Source: an uncultured beta proteobacterium
Lineage (GTDB): Bacteria; Pseudomonadota; Gammaproteobacteria; Burkholderiales; Burkholderiaceae
DNA length: 10,225 bases
Reading direction: 5' to 3'
NCBI GenBank assembly: GCA_903930665.1
Contig: CAIYZI010000510.1
Span: 1 to 10,225 of the forward strand
Part shown: in pieces, positions 1 to 7,608 of the stretch
How the letters are laid out: every line of letters begins with the position of its first letter
How positions within the stretch are numbered: the first letter of the stretch is position 1
Program-made: the position numbers and the translations under genes
The notes under the pieces: generated by a model
Databases searched by the model: none
What the model saw: only the letters and a program-made list of their open reading frames with translations
What the model was told of the DNA's origin: nothing

Positions 1-212
1 AGATCGCGCTCTGCCAAGATCTTCTTAAGGCGACCGTTCTCTTGCTCTAACTGTTTTAAGCGTTTGAGCTCATCCGTACCCAGGTCGCCAAACTTCTTGC
101 GCCAATTGTAAATCGAGGGTTCGCTGACCCCATGACGCATAGCAACTTCTGCAATCGGACTGGGATCTGCCTCTTGCAATATCCTAACAATCTGTTCGTC
201 TGAAAATCTCAG
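1..212 (-). pseudogene. IS3-family transposase OrfA, N-terminal part (truncated by window edge; no normal start)
   Basis: Reading leftward from about 212, an open frame of some 70 codons gives a typical IS3-family OrfA N-terminus. It has a helix-turn-helix of the HTH_Tnp_1 kind (EQIVRILQEAD, then AEVAMRHGVSEPSIYNWRKKFG), followed by the start of the leucine-zipper/coiled-coil region (KRLKQLEQENGRLKKILAERD). This protein normally binds the element ends and makes the OrfAB transposase by frameshifting with OrfB; OrfB would lie left of the window. The frame has no ATG, GTG or TTG start. It opens with CTG (212-210) just after an in-frame TGA (221-219), whereas relatives usually carry a few residues (M-x-K-S-R-F type) before this point. 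The copy is therefore 5'-truncated, or it starts at an unusual codon. The family call is firm; whether it is functional is unknown. Confidence 0.75.
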
Positions 213-221
213 GACAGGTCA
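210..221 (-). mobile_element. Possible IS terminal end (TGACCTGTCCTG)
   Basis: On the minus strand the orfA frame is directly preceded by TGACCTGTCCTG. It begins with TGA and has a G/C-rich run, as many IS3-family ends do. If this is the terminal inverted repeat, the element ends at 221 and the glycan locus begins just to the right. The other end is outside the window, so the inverted repeat and the target duplication cannot be checked here. Confidence 0.3.
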
Positions 222-345
222 AACCAATAAAAGATTTCAGCTCTACAACTCTTCTCTAAGGATGGGAATAAAAAACTCAATAAGATAGAAACTTTAGGAA
301 GTCGCAAGCCAAGGATTTCAGGGTCAGCACCTACAGGAGAAGCAT
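222..345. other. Spacer between IS end and last operon gene; nothing convincing
   Basis: These 124 bases separate the IS end from the stop codon of the last operon gene. On the minus strand there is a T6 run (270-275), but no good G/C hairpin before it, so I do not call a terminator. A frame without stops runs through 352-209 on the minus strand but has no ATG, GTG start or ribosome binding site that supports a gene. The 10-mer CAGCACCTAC at 325-334 recurs in the spacer at 8775-8784. Confidence 0.5.
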
Positions 346-1479
346 TTAATACTTAAACTGCGGGGTATTACCAGTGGGTAAGCTTCCCAGCGCCGATTCA
401 AAGGCCTGAATAAATTGTTCAGTTGAAAATGCTAACGCCCGCTGCTGGCAGGCAGTGCGCATTGCAATTGCCCGCTCAGCAGTCAACGATTGCACCGCTT
501 GGGCTATAGCATCTGGGCTCGGGTCGGGGGCCAATAACAAACCGGTTTTTTCATGAACTACACTCTCGCATATCCCACCCTCGGCTACAGAAATCACAGG
601 TTTTCCGGCTGCCATAGACTCAACTGCAGACATGCCGAAATCTTCATCCTCGGGAATATACAGGGTGGCAATAGCGCGTCCCAACCACATGATCAGTTGT
701 TGATCGTCAACCCAATTGGTGAATTCAATATTGGGAGCCTCCTCTGCCAGTACCATCAATTGCCTAAGCTGAGAACCGCCTGAGATGATCACCAGCTTTT
801 TATCCGGCAAAGTCTTAAATGCGCGCACGATCCGATCCACTCTTTTCAAGGGCTCCAAGCGACCGAGCGATAGATAGTAATCACCTTGTCCTTGCCATAT
901 AAATTTTGACGTACTAATGGGAGGGTGGACTACTCTCGAGTCAAAGCCTGTCAGAATCTTCAAGTGCTGGCGGATGTGCTCGGAGTTGGTGATGATCAAA
1001 TCCATCTTAGCGAGCGCCCTTAGGTAGGCTCTTCGGTACAGGGCAATACCAAGACGCAGTTGCGGCCGCAAATACAGTGGGCAACGCCGTAAATAACGAT
1101 CCTGACGGTCAAATGCAAAGCGTGGCGGTGAATGACAATACAAAATCTTGAGACCATTAGATTGCTGCCAAACGGCCAAAGGAGCATAAATACCGCTATA
1201 AACTACTGTTTGCAGCCCTTGCAGATGGACAACGGGGAAAACGAATACCAATAACGCACGAATGATACGTGGCCAGCCAAGCAACCAGCGACCATAGTCC
1301 TTAACTTGAACACCGCTAAATCTAACGCTATCGGAGCAATCCGGATATACCCCCGAAACCGCTAACCCCCATCCTGGCAACACTTTGGCTAGAGTTAATA
1401 CCAGGCGCTCTGCACCGCCATTGACCGCCAGATAATCGTGGACGATCCAGTTACTCGGCTTGGGAGATTGAACAGCCAT
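346..1479 (-). CDS. GT4 glycosyltransferase, WbaZ-like (possible mannosyltransferase)
   Basis: This 377-residue cytoplasmic GT-B transferase probably adds one sugar from a nucleotide-sugar donor to a lipid-linked glycan. The N-terminal acceptor domain carries HDYLAVNGGAER (about 14-25), with the glycine-rich GGAER loop, and YCHSPPRFAFD (114-124), a block typical of WbaZ-type GT4 enzymes. The C-terminal donor domain has SLGRLEPLKRVDRI (204-217) and the retaining GT4 E-x7-E motif, E279 to E287 in EDFGMSAVE, followed by the usual AAGKPVI. Length is normal and all key residues are present. The ATG at 1479 is 2 bases downstream of the previous stop and has only a weak AAAG before it, so translation probably depends on coupling. 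It is the last gene of the operon. Mannose as the donor is suggested only by family resemblance; the sugar is not proven. Confidence 0.88.
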   Translation of the reverse strand: MAVQSPKPSNWIVHDYLAVNGGAERLVLTLAKVLPGWGLAVSGVYPDCSDSVRFSGVQVKDYGRWLLGWPRIIRALLVFVFPVVHLQGLQTVVYSGIYAPLAVWQQSNGLKILYCHSPPRFAFDRQDRYLRRCPLYLRPQLRLGIALYRRAYLRALAKMDLIITNSEHIRQHLKILTGFDSRVVHPPISTSKFIWQGQGDYYLSLGRLEPLKRVDRIVRAFKTLPDKKLVIISGGSQLRQLMVLAEEAPNIEFTNWVDDQQLIMWLGRAIATLYIPEDEDFGMSAVESMAAGKPVISVAEGGICESVVHEKTGLLLAPDPSPDAIAQAVQSLTAERAIAMRTACQQRALAFSTEQFIQAFESALGSLPTGNTPQFKY

Positions 1480-1481
1480 CT

Positions 1482-2591
1482 TTAAAGGGACTCAGACGGC
1501 AAGAGATGATCAATAAGTCTACGTGTGATCGCAGCTGCCTCATATTGCGCAATCACCTTAGCATGTCCGGCTCGGCCCATTTGCTGAGCAAATTGGGGAT
1601 GAGAATCAAGCCAGTCAACCGCTCTAGCGAGTGCTTGAATATCTCCCTCAGGCACTAGCAGACCGTCTACACCGTCTTCGATCAACTCAGCACTGGCTCC
1701 GCATGCATATGCAATAACGGGTTTGCGGTACGCCCATGCTTCAATTGTGGCTCGACCAAAAGTTTCTGGCCCACCGGAGTGCGATACCGACGGTACTACT
1801 ACTGCGCGACAACTTCTGAGCCAGGGGTCGGGGTTAGGTACGTAAGGATGAAGGGCATAGTCCTCCGTGAGACCCAATTCTCTCACTAGATGTTGCAAAC
1901 GTACCTGCAATTCTCCCCCGTCCTTGATGCCCACTGAGCAAGCTTGTATGATTCGCCCTTGCAGTTTAAGAGCATGCAAAGCCAGAATCAAATCGGCATG
2001 GCCTTTCCAAGGATTGATTGTCGCTAAATGCAGTAAGGGTCCGTCATGACAAACTTCGCCGGATGGAATAAGCACCATATCGGGTATCACATCAAATGAG
2101 GACAACCCTACCGGAGCTAAATAAAAAGGGTTCAAGTAGCCTATGCGTCTTATCACTACCTGATTAGGCGTAATCACGCTTGCGCCGGATAGACGCTCAA
2201 AAATGAAATCCAAATCACGCCAGAGAAAATCGCGTATGTATAAGGTGCAGCGATGTCCTAATCCTTTGACAAACTTGGCAGCCATGGCAGCCACTAGTGC
2301 TGCGCTGTGGGTATTGACCAACACTACCTCCGGCTGATACTTGCAGACATCAACCGCTAAACGCATGGCGGCCAGCCGACGACCCAAGACGGTCTGGGTC
2401 GTGACCATAATTTTTACTAGTCGCGCGCCCTTTGGTATTGCGCCTGCCAAGGACAAGCGCTCAATGTGTAAAGGGCTTTCTGCGTAGATACGTACCTTTA
2501 CATCATTAGGTAAATGCTGCAAGATAGTTTCTATGCTGCGCTCGGCACCCCCATAGCCAGAGGCAATGGAGAGAATGAATAATGTCCTCAT
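1482..2591 (-). CDS. GT4 glycosyltransferase
   Basis: This is a 369-residue retaining GT-B glycosyltransferase of family GT4. The N-terminus reads MRTLFILSIASGYGGAERS, with the GGAER loop at 14-18. The donor half contains LATINPWKGHADLI (189-202), where the conserved lysine contacts donor phosphate in this family. It also has the E-x7-E pair E276/E284 in PETFGRATIEAW, then RKPVIAYACGASAELI and DGLLVPEGD, the usual C-terminal GT4 blocks. No signal peptide or membrane segment is evident, so it acts on the cytoplasmic side. The ATG (2591-2589) overlaps the TGA of the upstream gene by 4 bases (ATGA) and has GGGAAG 6 bases before it, which fixes the start. It is a neighbour of two other GT4 genes in the same operon. 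Donor and acceptor are unknown. Confidence 0.88.
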   Translation of the reverse strand: MRTLFILSIASGYGGAERSIETILQHLPNDVKVRIYAESPLHIERLSLAGAIPKGARLVKIMVTTQTVLGRRLAAMRLAVDVCKYQPEVVLVNTHSAALVAAMAAKFVKGLGHRCTLYIRDFLWRDLDFIFERLSGASVITPNQVVIRRIGYLNPFYLAPVGLSSFDVIPDMVLIPSGEVCHDGPLLHLATINPWKGHADLILALHALKLQGRIIQACSVGIKDGGELQVRLQHLVRELGLTEDYALHPYVPNPDPWLRSCRAVVVPSVSHSGGPETFGRATIEAWAYRKPVIAYACGASAELIEDGVDGLLVPEGDIQALARAVDWLDSHPQFAQQMGRAGHAKVIAQYEAAAITRRLIDHLLPSESL

Positions 2592-3778
2592 ACGAGCTTC
2601 CCGTCAGGCGCAATTAAATCTCGACCTGCTTCTGCTAGACGTGCTGATAAAGCAGTATCCGTAGCCAGCAGCACAATTGCTTTTGCAAATTGTTCTGGCG
2701 TGTGGGCCTGCAAGTAATGCACCCCAGGGACTGCGTCCAACCCCCGCATCCCATGGGGACTAGATATAACTGGTCGCAGATGGGCAAAACCCTCCAGTGA
2801 TTTGAACTTGGTTCCACCACCTGCACGCAATGGTATGAGAACTATGTGTGAGCTCTCATACCAAGGGGTTACTGTAACTGCATCTGGCACAAAAACCACT
2901 TCTGGGCAACTTGCAAGCAAGGTCTGCAAGGACGCTGATGCGTGTCGACCAACTACGCACAAACGCCAAGATAGCGCAAGCTGTGATCTCAGGATCGGTA
3001 ATATTTGCAACACAAGCATGCGGACAGCTTCTTCGTTGGGTGGATAGTTCAGAGTGCCTACAAACAGCAAGTGCAATACCCCTTGCGGAGGATCGGCCAC
3101 AATGGGTAAGAACGGAAGGCGGTTGGGACGATGCTCTACTGAGGGTGCGAGCGATGTGCGCAGCCGCTGACTATCGTCTTTCGAGGCAAGCCAAACCTTT
3201 TGGTAAGGTCCATGTACAAAACGCTCGATCAAGGCGTACTGCGCAGCGCTACTGGCCATCCGCATGGCTGAAAGAAATTGACCCATGCGCAGCAGAGCAG
3301 CGGACAAACTCCAACGTGTACGTGACTCTAAATCGTCCATATCCAATTCAAGTTGCGCCGCTGGAAAATATTGAGAAATTTGTTTAGCTGCATCATGCAG
3401 ATATAGGCGATACACAACCACTCTGGCAATAGGCTGTCCAGACAGTTTTGCAAGCACAAGCTTTAACACGCCCTCCAAACGCAATGGTATCCAGTCCACG
3501 GTGAGACTGAAATTAACCAGGCAAAGCGGAGGGCATAGCAAACACAGCGCTCTCCGCCAGCGGACTTTAGCAACAATCACCCTTGGGACAGACCAGCACT
3601 CTGAAATCAAGCCAATAGGGATCTGGGGTTGGTCAGACTTTTCATCTATAAGAATAATGACGCGGTAGCTTTTAGTTAATTCCTGCAACCAATCCCAAGC
3701 ACGCAGAGCGCGACCAGACTCACCTGGTGCTGGCCACACTGGAGTTAGCAAAAGAGCCACTGGACGCGAGTCATCCAC
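2588..3778 (-). CDS. GT4-type glycosyltransferase (GGGT subgroup), short C-terminus
   Basis: This is a glycosyltransferase of the group-1/GT4 superfamily. With the GTG at 3778 as start it has 396 residues. Visible motifs are LLTPVWPAPGESGRALR near the N-terminus, ELDMDDLESRTR (about 143-154), LLFVGTLNYPPNEEAV (about 238-253) and PLRAGGGTKFKSLEGFAHLRPVISS (about 316-340). This subgroup keeps the second Glu of E-x7-E (in KSLEG) while the first position is replaced within the GGGT loop. The architecture resembles the sugar transferases linked to PEP-CTERM/EpsH systems, though no such system is visible here. Start choice: a GTG at 3787 overlaps the only good Shine-Dalgarno (AAGGGG, 3792-3787), so TTG 3781 or GTG 3778, spaced 5 and 8 bases from it, fit better. 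The protein stops soon after AEAGRDL, where relatives usually have another helix, and its TGA overlaps the next ATG. Confidence 0.82.
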   Translation of the reverse strand: MDDSRPVALLLTPVWPAPGESGRALRAWDWLQELTKSYRVIILIDEKSDQPQIPIGLISECWSVPRVIVAKVRWRRALCLLCPPLCLVNFSLTVDWIPLRLEGVLKLVLAKLSGQPIARVVVYRLYLHDAAKQISQYFPAAQLELDMDDLESRTRWSLSAALLRMGQFLSAMRMASSAAQYALIERFVHGPYQKVWLASKDDSQRLRTSLAPSVEHRPNRLPFLPIVADPPQGVLHLLFVGTLNYPPNEEAVRMLVLQILPILRSQLALSWRLCVVGRHASASLQTLLASCPEVVFVPDAVTVTPWYESSHIVLIPLRAGGGTKFKSLEGFAHLRPVISSPHGMRGLDAVPGVHYLQAHTPEQFAKAIVLLATDTALSARLAEAGRDLIAPDGKLV

Positions 3779-3786
3779 CAATGACA

Positions 3787-3792
3787 CCCCTT
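3787..3792 (-). promoter_or_regulatory. Shine-Dalgarno AAGGGG that decides the start of the GT4 gene at 2588-3778
   Basis: AAGGGG lies across the TAA stop of the ABC exporter gene. It overlaps the first possible GTG (3787-3785), which rules that codon out as an efficient start, and stands 5 bases before TTG 3781 and 8 bases before GTG 3778. The two genes are therefore almost certainly translationally coupled. Confidence 0.55.
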
Positions 3793-5494
3793 ATACCCAG
3801 CTGATGCGGCCATCCGCAATGAGTGCAACCTGATCAGCAAACCTGAGACTACTTTGGCGATGGGTAATAAATACTACACTCATGGTTGAATAATACTGAC
3901 GCAAACGCGAAAACAAAAGCGTCTCAGTTTCTTCATCCAGCCCTGAAGTAGCCTCATCCAGTAGCAGTAAATCTGGTTGACGATACAAGGCGCGGGCCAT
4001 TGCTAAACGTTGACGCTGGCCACCCGAAAGCCTGGCGCCATCGGCGCCAATTTGGGCCAGACAGCCCTCGGGGTACGCAAAAACAAAATCGTCTAAGCAA
4101 GCATGGTGCAGCACTTGAGCGATGCGAGTAATATCACCTGCATCGAAGCCAAAAACCACGTTATCAAATATCGTCCCATCCAAAAGCGCCACGTGCTGAG
4201 GAAGGTAGGCTAGGCGAGGTGCACGAGCCTTTGGCCAAGCATGCACAACGCGCCCGAACTGCGGTAAGTGGATGCCGCACAACAGTTCAATGAATGTACT
4301 TTTGCCAACGCCTGAAGCCCCTACCACCGCTACCCAGCTGGGGTGTTCAATGGTCAACTGACCATTTACGATGACTGGCGCCAAATCTGGAGCGTGGGCA
4401 AATGTCACATTTTCCAGCAGAAAGCTCCCTCGCGCCCCTTGCTGCGGTATGACCCCCATACGAGTTCTGCGTGAAGCTTTGACCCAGACAAGCTCATTGA
4501 TCACTAGTTGAATATTAATGATCGAGCCAAACAATACAGCACGCGTACTCAGTAGATTAATCATGGCTGGCAAAATAGCCCGTCCAACCACCGCATAAAA
4601 TACAAACTGTGGCATCAGCTCGGCAATAGGTCGCTGCAGCATCAGCCAAACTGATACCATGCTTAGCAATACCGCAAACAAGGCAAAGTCTAGAATCAAG
4701 CGCGGTAGGGTCGGCAAAAAACTCAACCGCTTGTTGGCGCTTGCCAGCGCATGAATAGACAACTCAATATGCTGAAGGAAAAAGCGCTCTAGCTCGTAAA
4801 TCCGTATTTCCCGAAATGAGGCAAAAGCTTCCGTCATATTAAGACTCCAGCGCTGCAGGGCAGCCTCGCGGTCCTGAGCTATCTGATTCTGCCGTCGCCC
4901 GATCAATCGATGCATTAGCAGATTGAGTCCTACAAAGGTCATTCCAAGACTCAAAGAGACGACCGGATACTGCCACAACATCAATCCAATCAGAAAAACC
5001 AGCATCAAGGCCGAGGCTATCAACGTAACGCATTGTTGACTAACATAGGCTGCATCGACCGCCGTGGTGGCACAGCGTCGGAAATAGTGTGTAGCATGCT
5101 GCGAACGAAAGCTTGGCCAATTTAAATGGAGATAACCATCGAGCAGTTGACTCACAGTGTCACGCTGAACCTCTTGATTTAAGTGAGCGGCGGACCAAGT
5201 CAACGTGGCCTGCACTCCCAGCTTGAGCGTGACCAGGCACAATAATCCCATGCTCAAAGCGGGCACCGTGGGCCAATTGAGAAATGAAGTTATACTCACC
5301 AAGGACGACGCGCATCGGTCTCCTAGGCACTCGATGTAGGGAATCACTAAGGCTGCCAGCGTCATCTCCAAAAATGACAATATGCAAGCCCAAAGCGACA
5401 CCTTAAGCAAAAGGCGTTTATGTGCAGGTAAATAAAAGCTGCTCAGCGCACCCCATAATTCGCGCAACTCACGTAGCCAGACTGTGGAGATCAC
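3791..5494 (-). CDS. ABC exporter, fused membrane and ATPase domains (MsbA/PglK-like glycolipid flippase candidate)
   Basis: This 567-residue half-transporter would act as a homodimer in the inner membrane. Residues 1-330 hold about six hydrophobic segments (near 30-52, 74-100, 152-176, 178-196, 262-288 and 296-316). The C-terminal ATPase domain is complete: Walker A GASGVGKST (392-400), Q-loop Gln433 in YLPQHVALLDGTIFDN, signature LSGGQ (489-493), Walker B LLLLDE (509-514), D-loop SGLD and switch His545 in VFITHRQ. Domain order and length match MsbA and the lipid-linked oligosaccharide flippase PglK, not the separate Wzm/Wzt proteins of ABC-dependent O-antigen export. Its place in a run of glycosyltransferase genes suggests that it flips or exports their lipid-linked product; peptide or lipid export cannot be excluded. 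It starts at GTG (5494-5492), overlapping the upstream TGA as GTGA, with GGGGGTGAG just ahead. The fold is certain; the substrate is inferred. Confidence 0.92.
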   Translation of the reverse strand: MISTVWLRELRELWGALSSFYLPAHKRLLLKVSLWACILSFLEMTLAALVIPYIECLGDRCASSLVSITSFLNWPTVPALSMGLLCLVTLKLGVQATLTWSAAHLNQEVQRDTVSQLLDGYLHLNWPSFRSQHATHYFRRCATTAVDAAYVSQQCVTLIASALMLVFLIGLMLWQYPVVSLSLGMTFVGLNLLMHRLIGRRQNQIAQDREAALQRWSLNMTEAFASFREIRIYELERFFLQHIELSIHALASANKRLSFLPTLPRLILDFALFAVLLSMVSVWLMLQRPIAELMPQFVFYAVVGRAILPAMINLLSTRAVLFGSIINIQLVINELVWVKASRRTRMGVIPQQGARGSFLLENVTFAHAPDLAPVIVNGQLTIEHPSWVAVVGASGVGKSTFIELLCGIHLPQFGRVVHAWPKARAPRLAYLPQHVALLDGTIFDNVVFGFDAGDITRIAQVLHHACLDDFVFAYPEGCLAQIGADGARLSGGQRQRLAMARALYRQPDLLLLDEATSGLDEETETLLFSRLRQYYSTMSVVFITHRQSSLRFADQVALIADGRISWV

Positions 5495-6411
5495 AGCTCA
5501 CCCCCGTGTCCCATCAACATCCGCGCAGTGCGAAGTGGATGTTGTAATGCACAGGCTATTGCCTGCCAACGATAAGCAATTCCTGACGCTGAGGAACACA
5601 CATCGGGTGGTAAATGTGCCCGCGCATTTTGGGCATAAGTGGTATTTGCATGACACACGTAGTCCACAGTCAGTAGACCTTCATGAAAATAGCTAAAGTC
5701 CTTTCGATCGGGCGCAAACCACAGATGATTCCACAAATGAAGGCTATAGGAGTTCTCGGGCAATGGGACGCTTCGCAAAAATAAATCCGTAATACTTTTA
5801 GGCGTCCAGTCCAACGCATAAAAGGAAGCTTCTGGCTCGACATCTAGAAGTTGTGGATGTTGTTGCCAAAGCCGGTAGGGTAAAAGTGTTGAATGGTTAC
5901 TCCAACTACCGTCGAAAGCCTGCCCCATGCTCTCAAGCCATAAACGGCAAAAATCTGCTCCAGGGGCCGAGGCAATCCAAGCATTGCACAATGAGCCACC
6001 TGTGGAGGCTATCGCTGGCGGTTTTTCTTGGCCGAGGATAAACTCGCGCGAACGCCAGTTATCGGGAATGGGCCGAAGGAATAAAGTATCTATGTCAGCA
6101 TAAATACCACCCTCCTTCAGCAGAATCTTCAAACGCGCAAAATCTGCCAAATGCGCATACCGAAAAGGTTCAATCTGCGTATCACTGTACTCGTAGTTGG
6201 CAATTAAGTGGTCGGGCGAAATACGTCTCAACACTAGACGTGGCTTAATGCGCTCCCACCACTCCCCCCAAGGCTCATGGTGATAATGAAAATGCACCTC
6301 ATCAGGTTGATTGACGTTCAAGCAGGAAATCAGACAAATGTAGTACATCAAGTGGAATGGCTCTTTCTGTTCGCGCAGTCCAAATACAAAATGAAAAACA
6401 TTGGGAATCAA
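5491..6411 (-). CDS. GT32-like DXD glycosyltransferase
   Basis: This 306-residue GT-A-fold transferase has a DXD sugar-binding region (Gly_transf_sug type, as in GT32/OCH1-like and capsule enzymes). The core block is HLADFARLKILLKEGG followed by YADID, with the metal-binding DID at about 106-108. NAWIAS (about 143-148) and the C-terminal LHLWNHLW (about 224-231) are also typical. The N-terminus IPNVFHFVFG matches the family's usual IPKxxHxxW-like opening. Start choice: a GTG at 6438 would add nine unrelated residues and a 31-base overlap. TTG at 6411 instead forms a 4-base TTGA overlap with the upstream stop and has GGAGAG 5 bases ahead. It sits directly before the exporter gene and shares a 4-base overlap with it. 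It probably transfers one residue in the cytoplasm; the sugar is unknown. Confidence 0.85.
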   Translation of the reverse strand: MIPNVFHFVFGLREQKEPFHLMYYICLISCLNVNQPDEVHFHYHHEPWGEWWERIKPRLVLRRISPDHLIANYEYSDTQIEPFRYAHLADFARLKILLKEGGIYADIDTLFLRPIPDNWRSREFILGQEKPPAIASTGGSLCNAWIASAPGADFCRLWLESMGQAFDGSWSNHSTLLPYRLWQQHPQLLDVEPEASFYALDWTPKSITDLFLRSVPLPENSYSLHLWNHLWFAPDRKDFSYFHEGLLTVDYVCHANTTYAQNARAHLPPDVCSSASGIAYRWQAIACALQHPLRTARMLMGHGGEL

Positions 6412-7598
6412 GCTAACTCTCCAGACTTCAAGGCGCACAGTAAGGCCGACACCACAGCATCCTGGGAAAACTTTTGATGTAGGTCATGGGCCAGATCGGC
6501 CGCCTTTCCCCTGGCTTGTGCAGGTTCTTCATAAATCGCCCTCATATACAAGGCGGCCTCCGCAACCGAGGGATCAGCCCAGCAATCATTAGGTCGGTAA
6601 TTGGCCGACCAGGTGGGCTCATGCACCGGCACCATCTTATGGTCCACAAGCCAAGAGCGTGCTGGATCAAGAAAATCAAGTTGGCCACCATAACCGGTCA
6701 TCACTACTGGACGACCCAGCCAGGAGGCCTCAAAAGCCCCCAGCCCCCAGCCCTCAGCCCGGGTCAATGAGACAAAGCAGTCTCCGATTTCATGTAGAGC
6801 ATGAATCTCTTCATCAGACAGCGATTCATCAGCAATCACTACTGCAGGCGCAGCACGCCCCTGACGCAAGGCCATACCTGCAACTGTTTGCTGTGGAGAA
6901 GGATGCCGTAGTCGAAATGCGTTACGCCAGTGACGGTGCCAGCGTGTGATGTCCTTAGCGCAGGTCTTGATAACCATCAAGACCGGCTCATCGGCTTGAA
7001 AGGCACGCCAGTAAGCTTCTAATGCTAAATATGGAGCCTTGCGATTCGACCAAAAGCCCACCGTATAAAAAACAAAAGGTTTCTTCTCCAGCGCCGATCC
7101 GATTCGCTGGCGGACTGCTGTGAGGGCTTCTGCTTTGGGTGGTGGCAGACCCTCGAATTGAGAAAGGTGGGGGACCACATGAATAGGGACCGTTACACCA
7201 GAATCGCGAAATACTTGCACATTCCATCGGCAGGGTACGATCACGCCGTCAAGACTATTTAGGATGGCAGGCCAATGGTCTGGCAATCGCTCCAACTCCC
7301 AGACGGTGTAGCCAAAAATGCGCCGCCCAGCACGGCGCTCCTGCTTAACTAACGCCGGGTAGTACTCGGGAACGGTATGAATCAGCACCGTGTCGTAATT
7401 AGTTTCCCGATTGCATACCGCTGCAAGCTCGGGATTCGACCATTCCGTGTTTGTATAAATCTCGTATAGTCCCTGACCAGTAAGCATCGGAGTCCAAGTA
7501 AGATCCACCCCCGCTCTTGCCAACGCACAAACATAGGACTTGGCAGCTACTGCGTAGCCAGTATTGTCGCCCCAAGAGATATATTTAAGTGCGCGCAT
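6408..7598 (-). CDS. GT4 glycosyltransferase, TGYA-type N-terminus
   Basis: This is a 396-residue GT-B glycosyltransferase. The N-terminus carries SWGDNTGYAVAAKSY (8-22), the glycine-containing opening seen in a subgroup of group-1 transferases. Then come GYTVWELERLPDHWP (about 96-110), VPCRWNVQVFRDSGV (about 121-135) and FYTVGFWSNRKAPYLALEA (about 177-195). The E-x7-E motif is E282/E290 in RAEGWGLGAFEASWLGRPVV, followed by a GGQLDFLD block. It is cytoplasmic with no membrane segments. Start: a TTG at 7640 would add 14 residues (MVFVPIIFAGNGPK) that do not look like the family and would overlap the upstream gene by 32 bases. ATG 7598, 10 bases after the upstream stop, begins just where homology-like sequence begins, although its Shine-Dalgarno is weak. 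Its end overlaps the next gene by 4 bases. Donor and acceptor are unknown. Confidence 0.87.
   Translation of the reverse strand: MRALKYISWGDNTGYAVAAKSYVCALARAGVDLTWTPMLTGQGLYEIYTNTEWSNPELAAVCNRETNYDTVLIHTVPEYYPALVKQERRAGRRIFGYTVWELERLPDHWPAILNSLDGVIVPCRWNVQVFRDSGVTVPIHVVPHLSQFEGLPPPKAEALTAVRQRIGSALEKKPFVFYTVGFWSNRKAPYLALEAYWRAFQADEPVLMVIKTCAKDITRWHRHWRNAFRLRHPSPQQTVAGMALRQGRAAPAVVIADESLSDEEIHALHEIGDCFVSLTRAEGWGLGAFEASWLGRPVVMTGYGGQLDFLDPARSWLVDHKMVPVHEPTWSANYRPNDCWADPSVAEAALYMRAIYEEPAQARGKAADLAHDLHQKFSQDAVVSALLCALKSGELA
6417..6422 (-). promoter_or_regulatory. Shine-Dalgarno GGAGAG selecting a TTG start
   Basis: GGAGAG is inside the last codons of the upstream GT4 gene, 5 bases before the TTG at 6411-6409. 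The TTG overlaps that gene's TGA (6410-6408). This combination favours TTG over the upstream GTG at 6438 as the start of the DXD transferase. Confidence 0.6.
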
Positions 7599-7608
7599 TT
7601 TAGGTCCA

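Noticed and set aside
270..275. T6 run on the minus strand after the last operon gene, as an intrinsic terminator.
   Set aside because: No stable G/C hairpin stands directly before it.
209..352. About 47 codons without a stop on the minus strand between the last operon gene and the IS end.
   Set aside because: It has no ATG or GTG start, no Shine-Dalgarno and no recognisable protein pattern. The length is compatible with chance.
2911..3387. 158-codon plus-strand open frame.
   Set aside because: It lies wholly opposite a well-supported GT4 gene and its translation has no recognisable motif. It is a shadow of the coding strand, as are the other plus-strand frames in the window.
6412..6438. 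GTG at 6438 as the start of the DXD transferase.
   Set aside because: TTG 6411 has a good Shine-Dalgarno and a 4-base stop overlap, and begins at the family's usual first residues.
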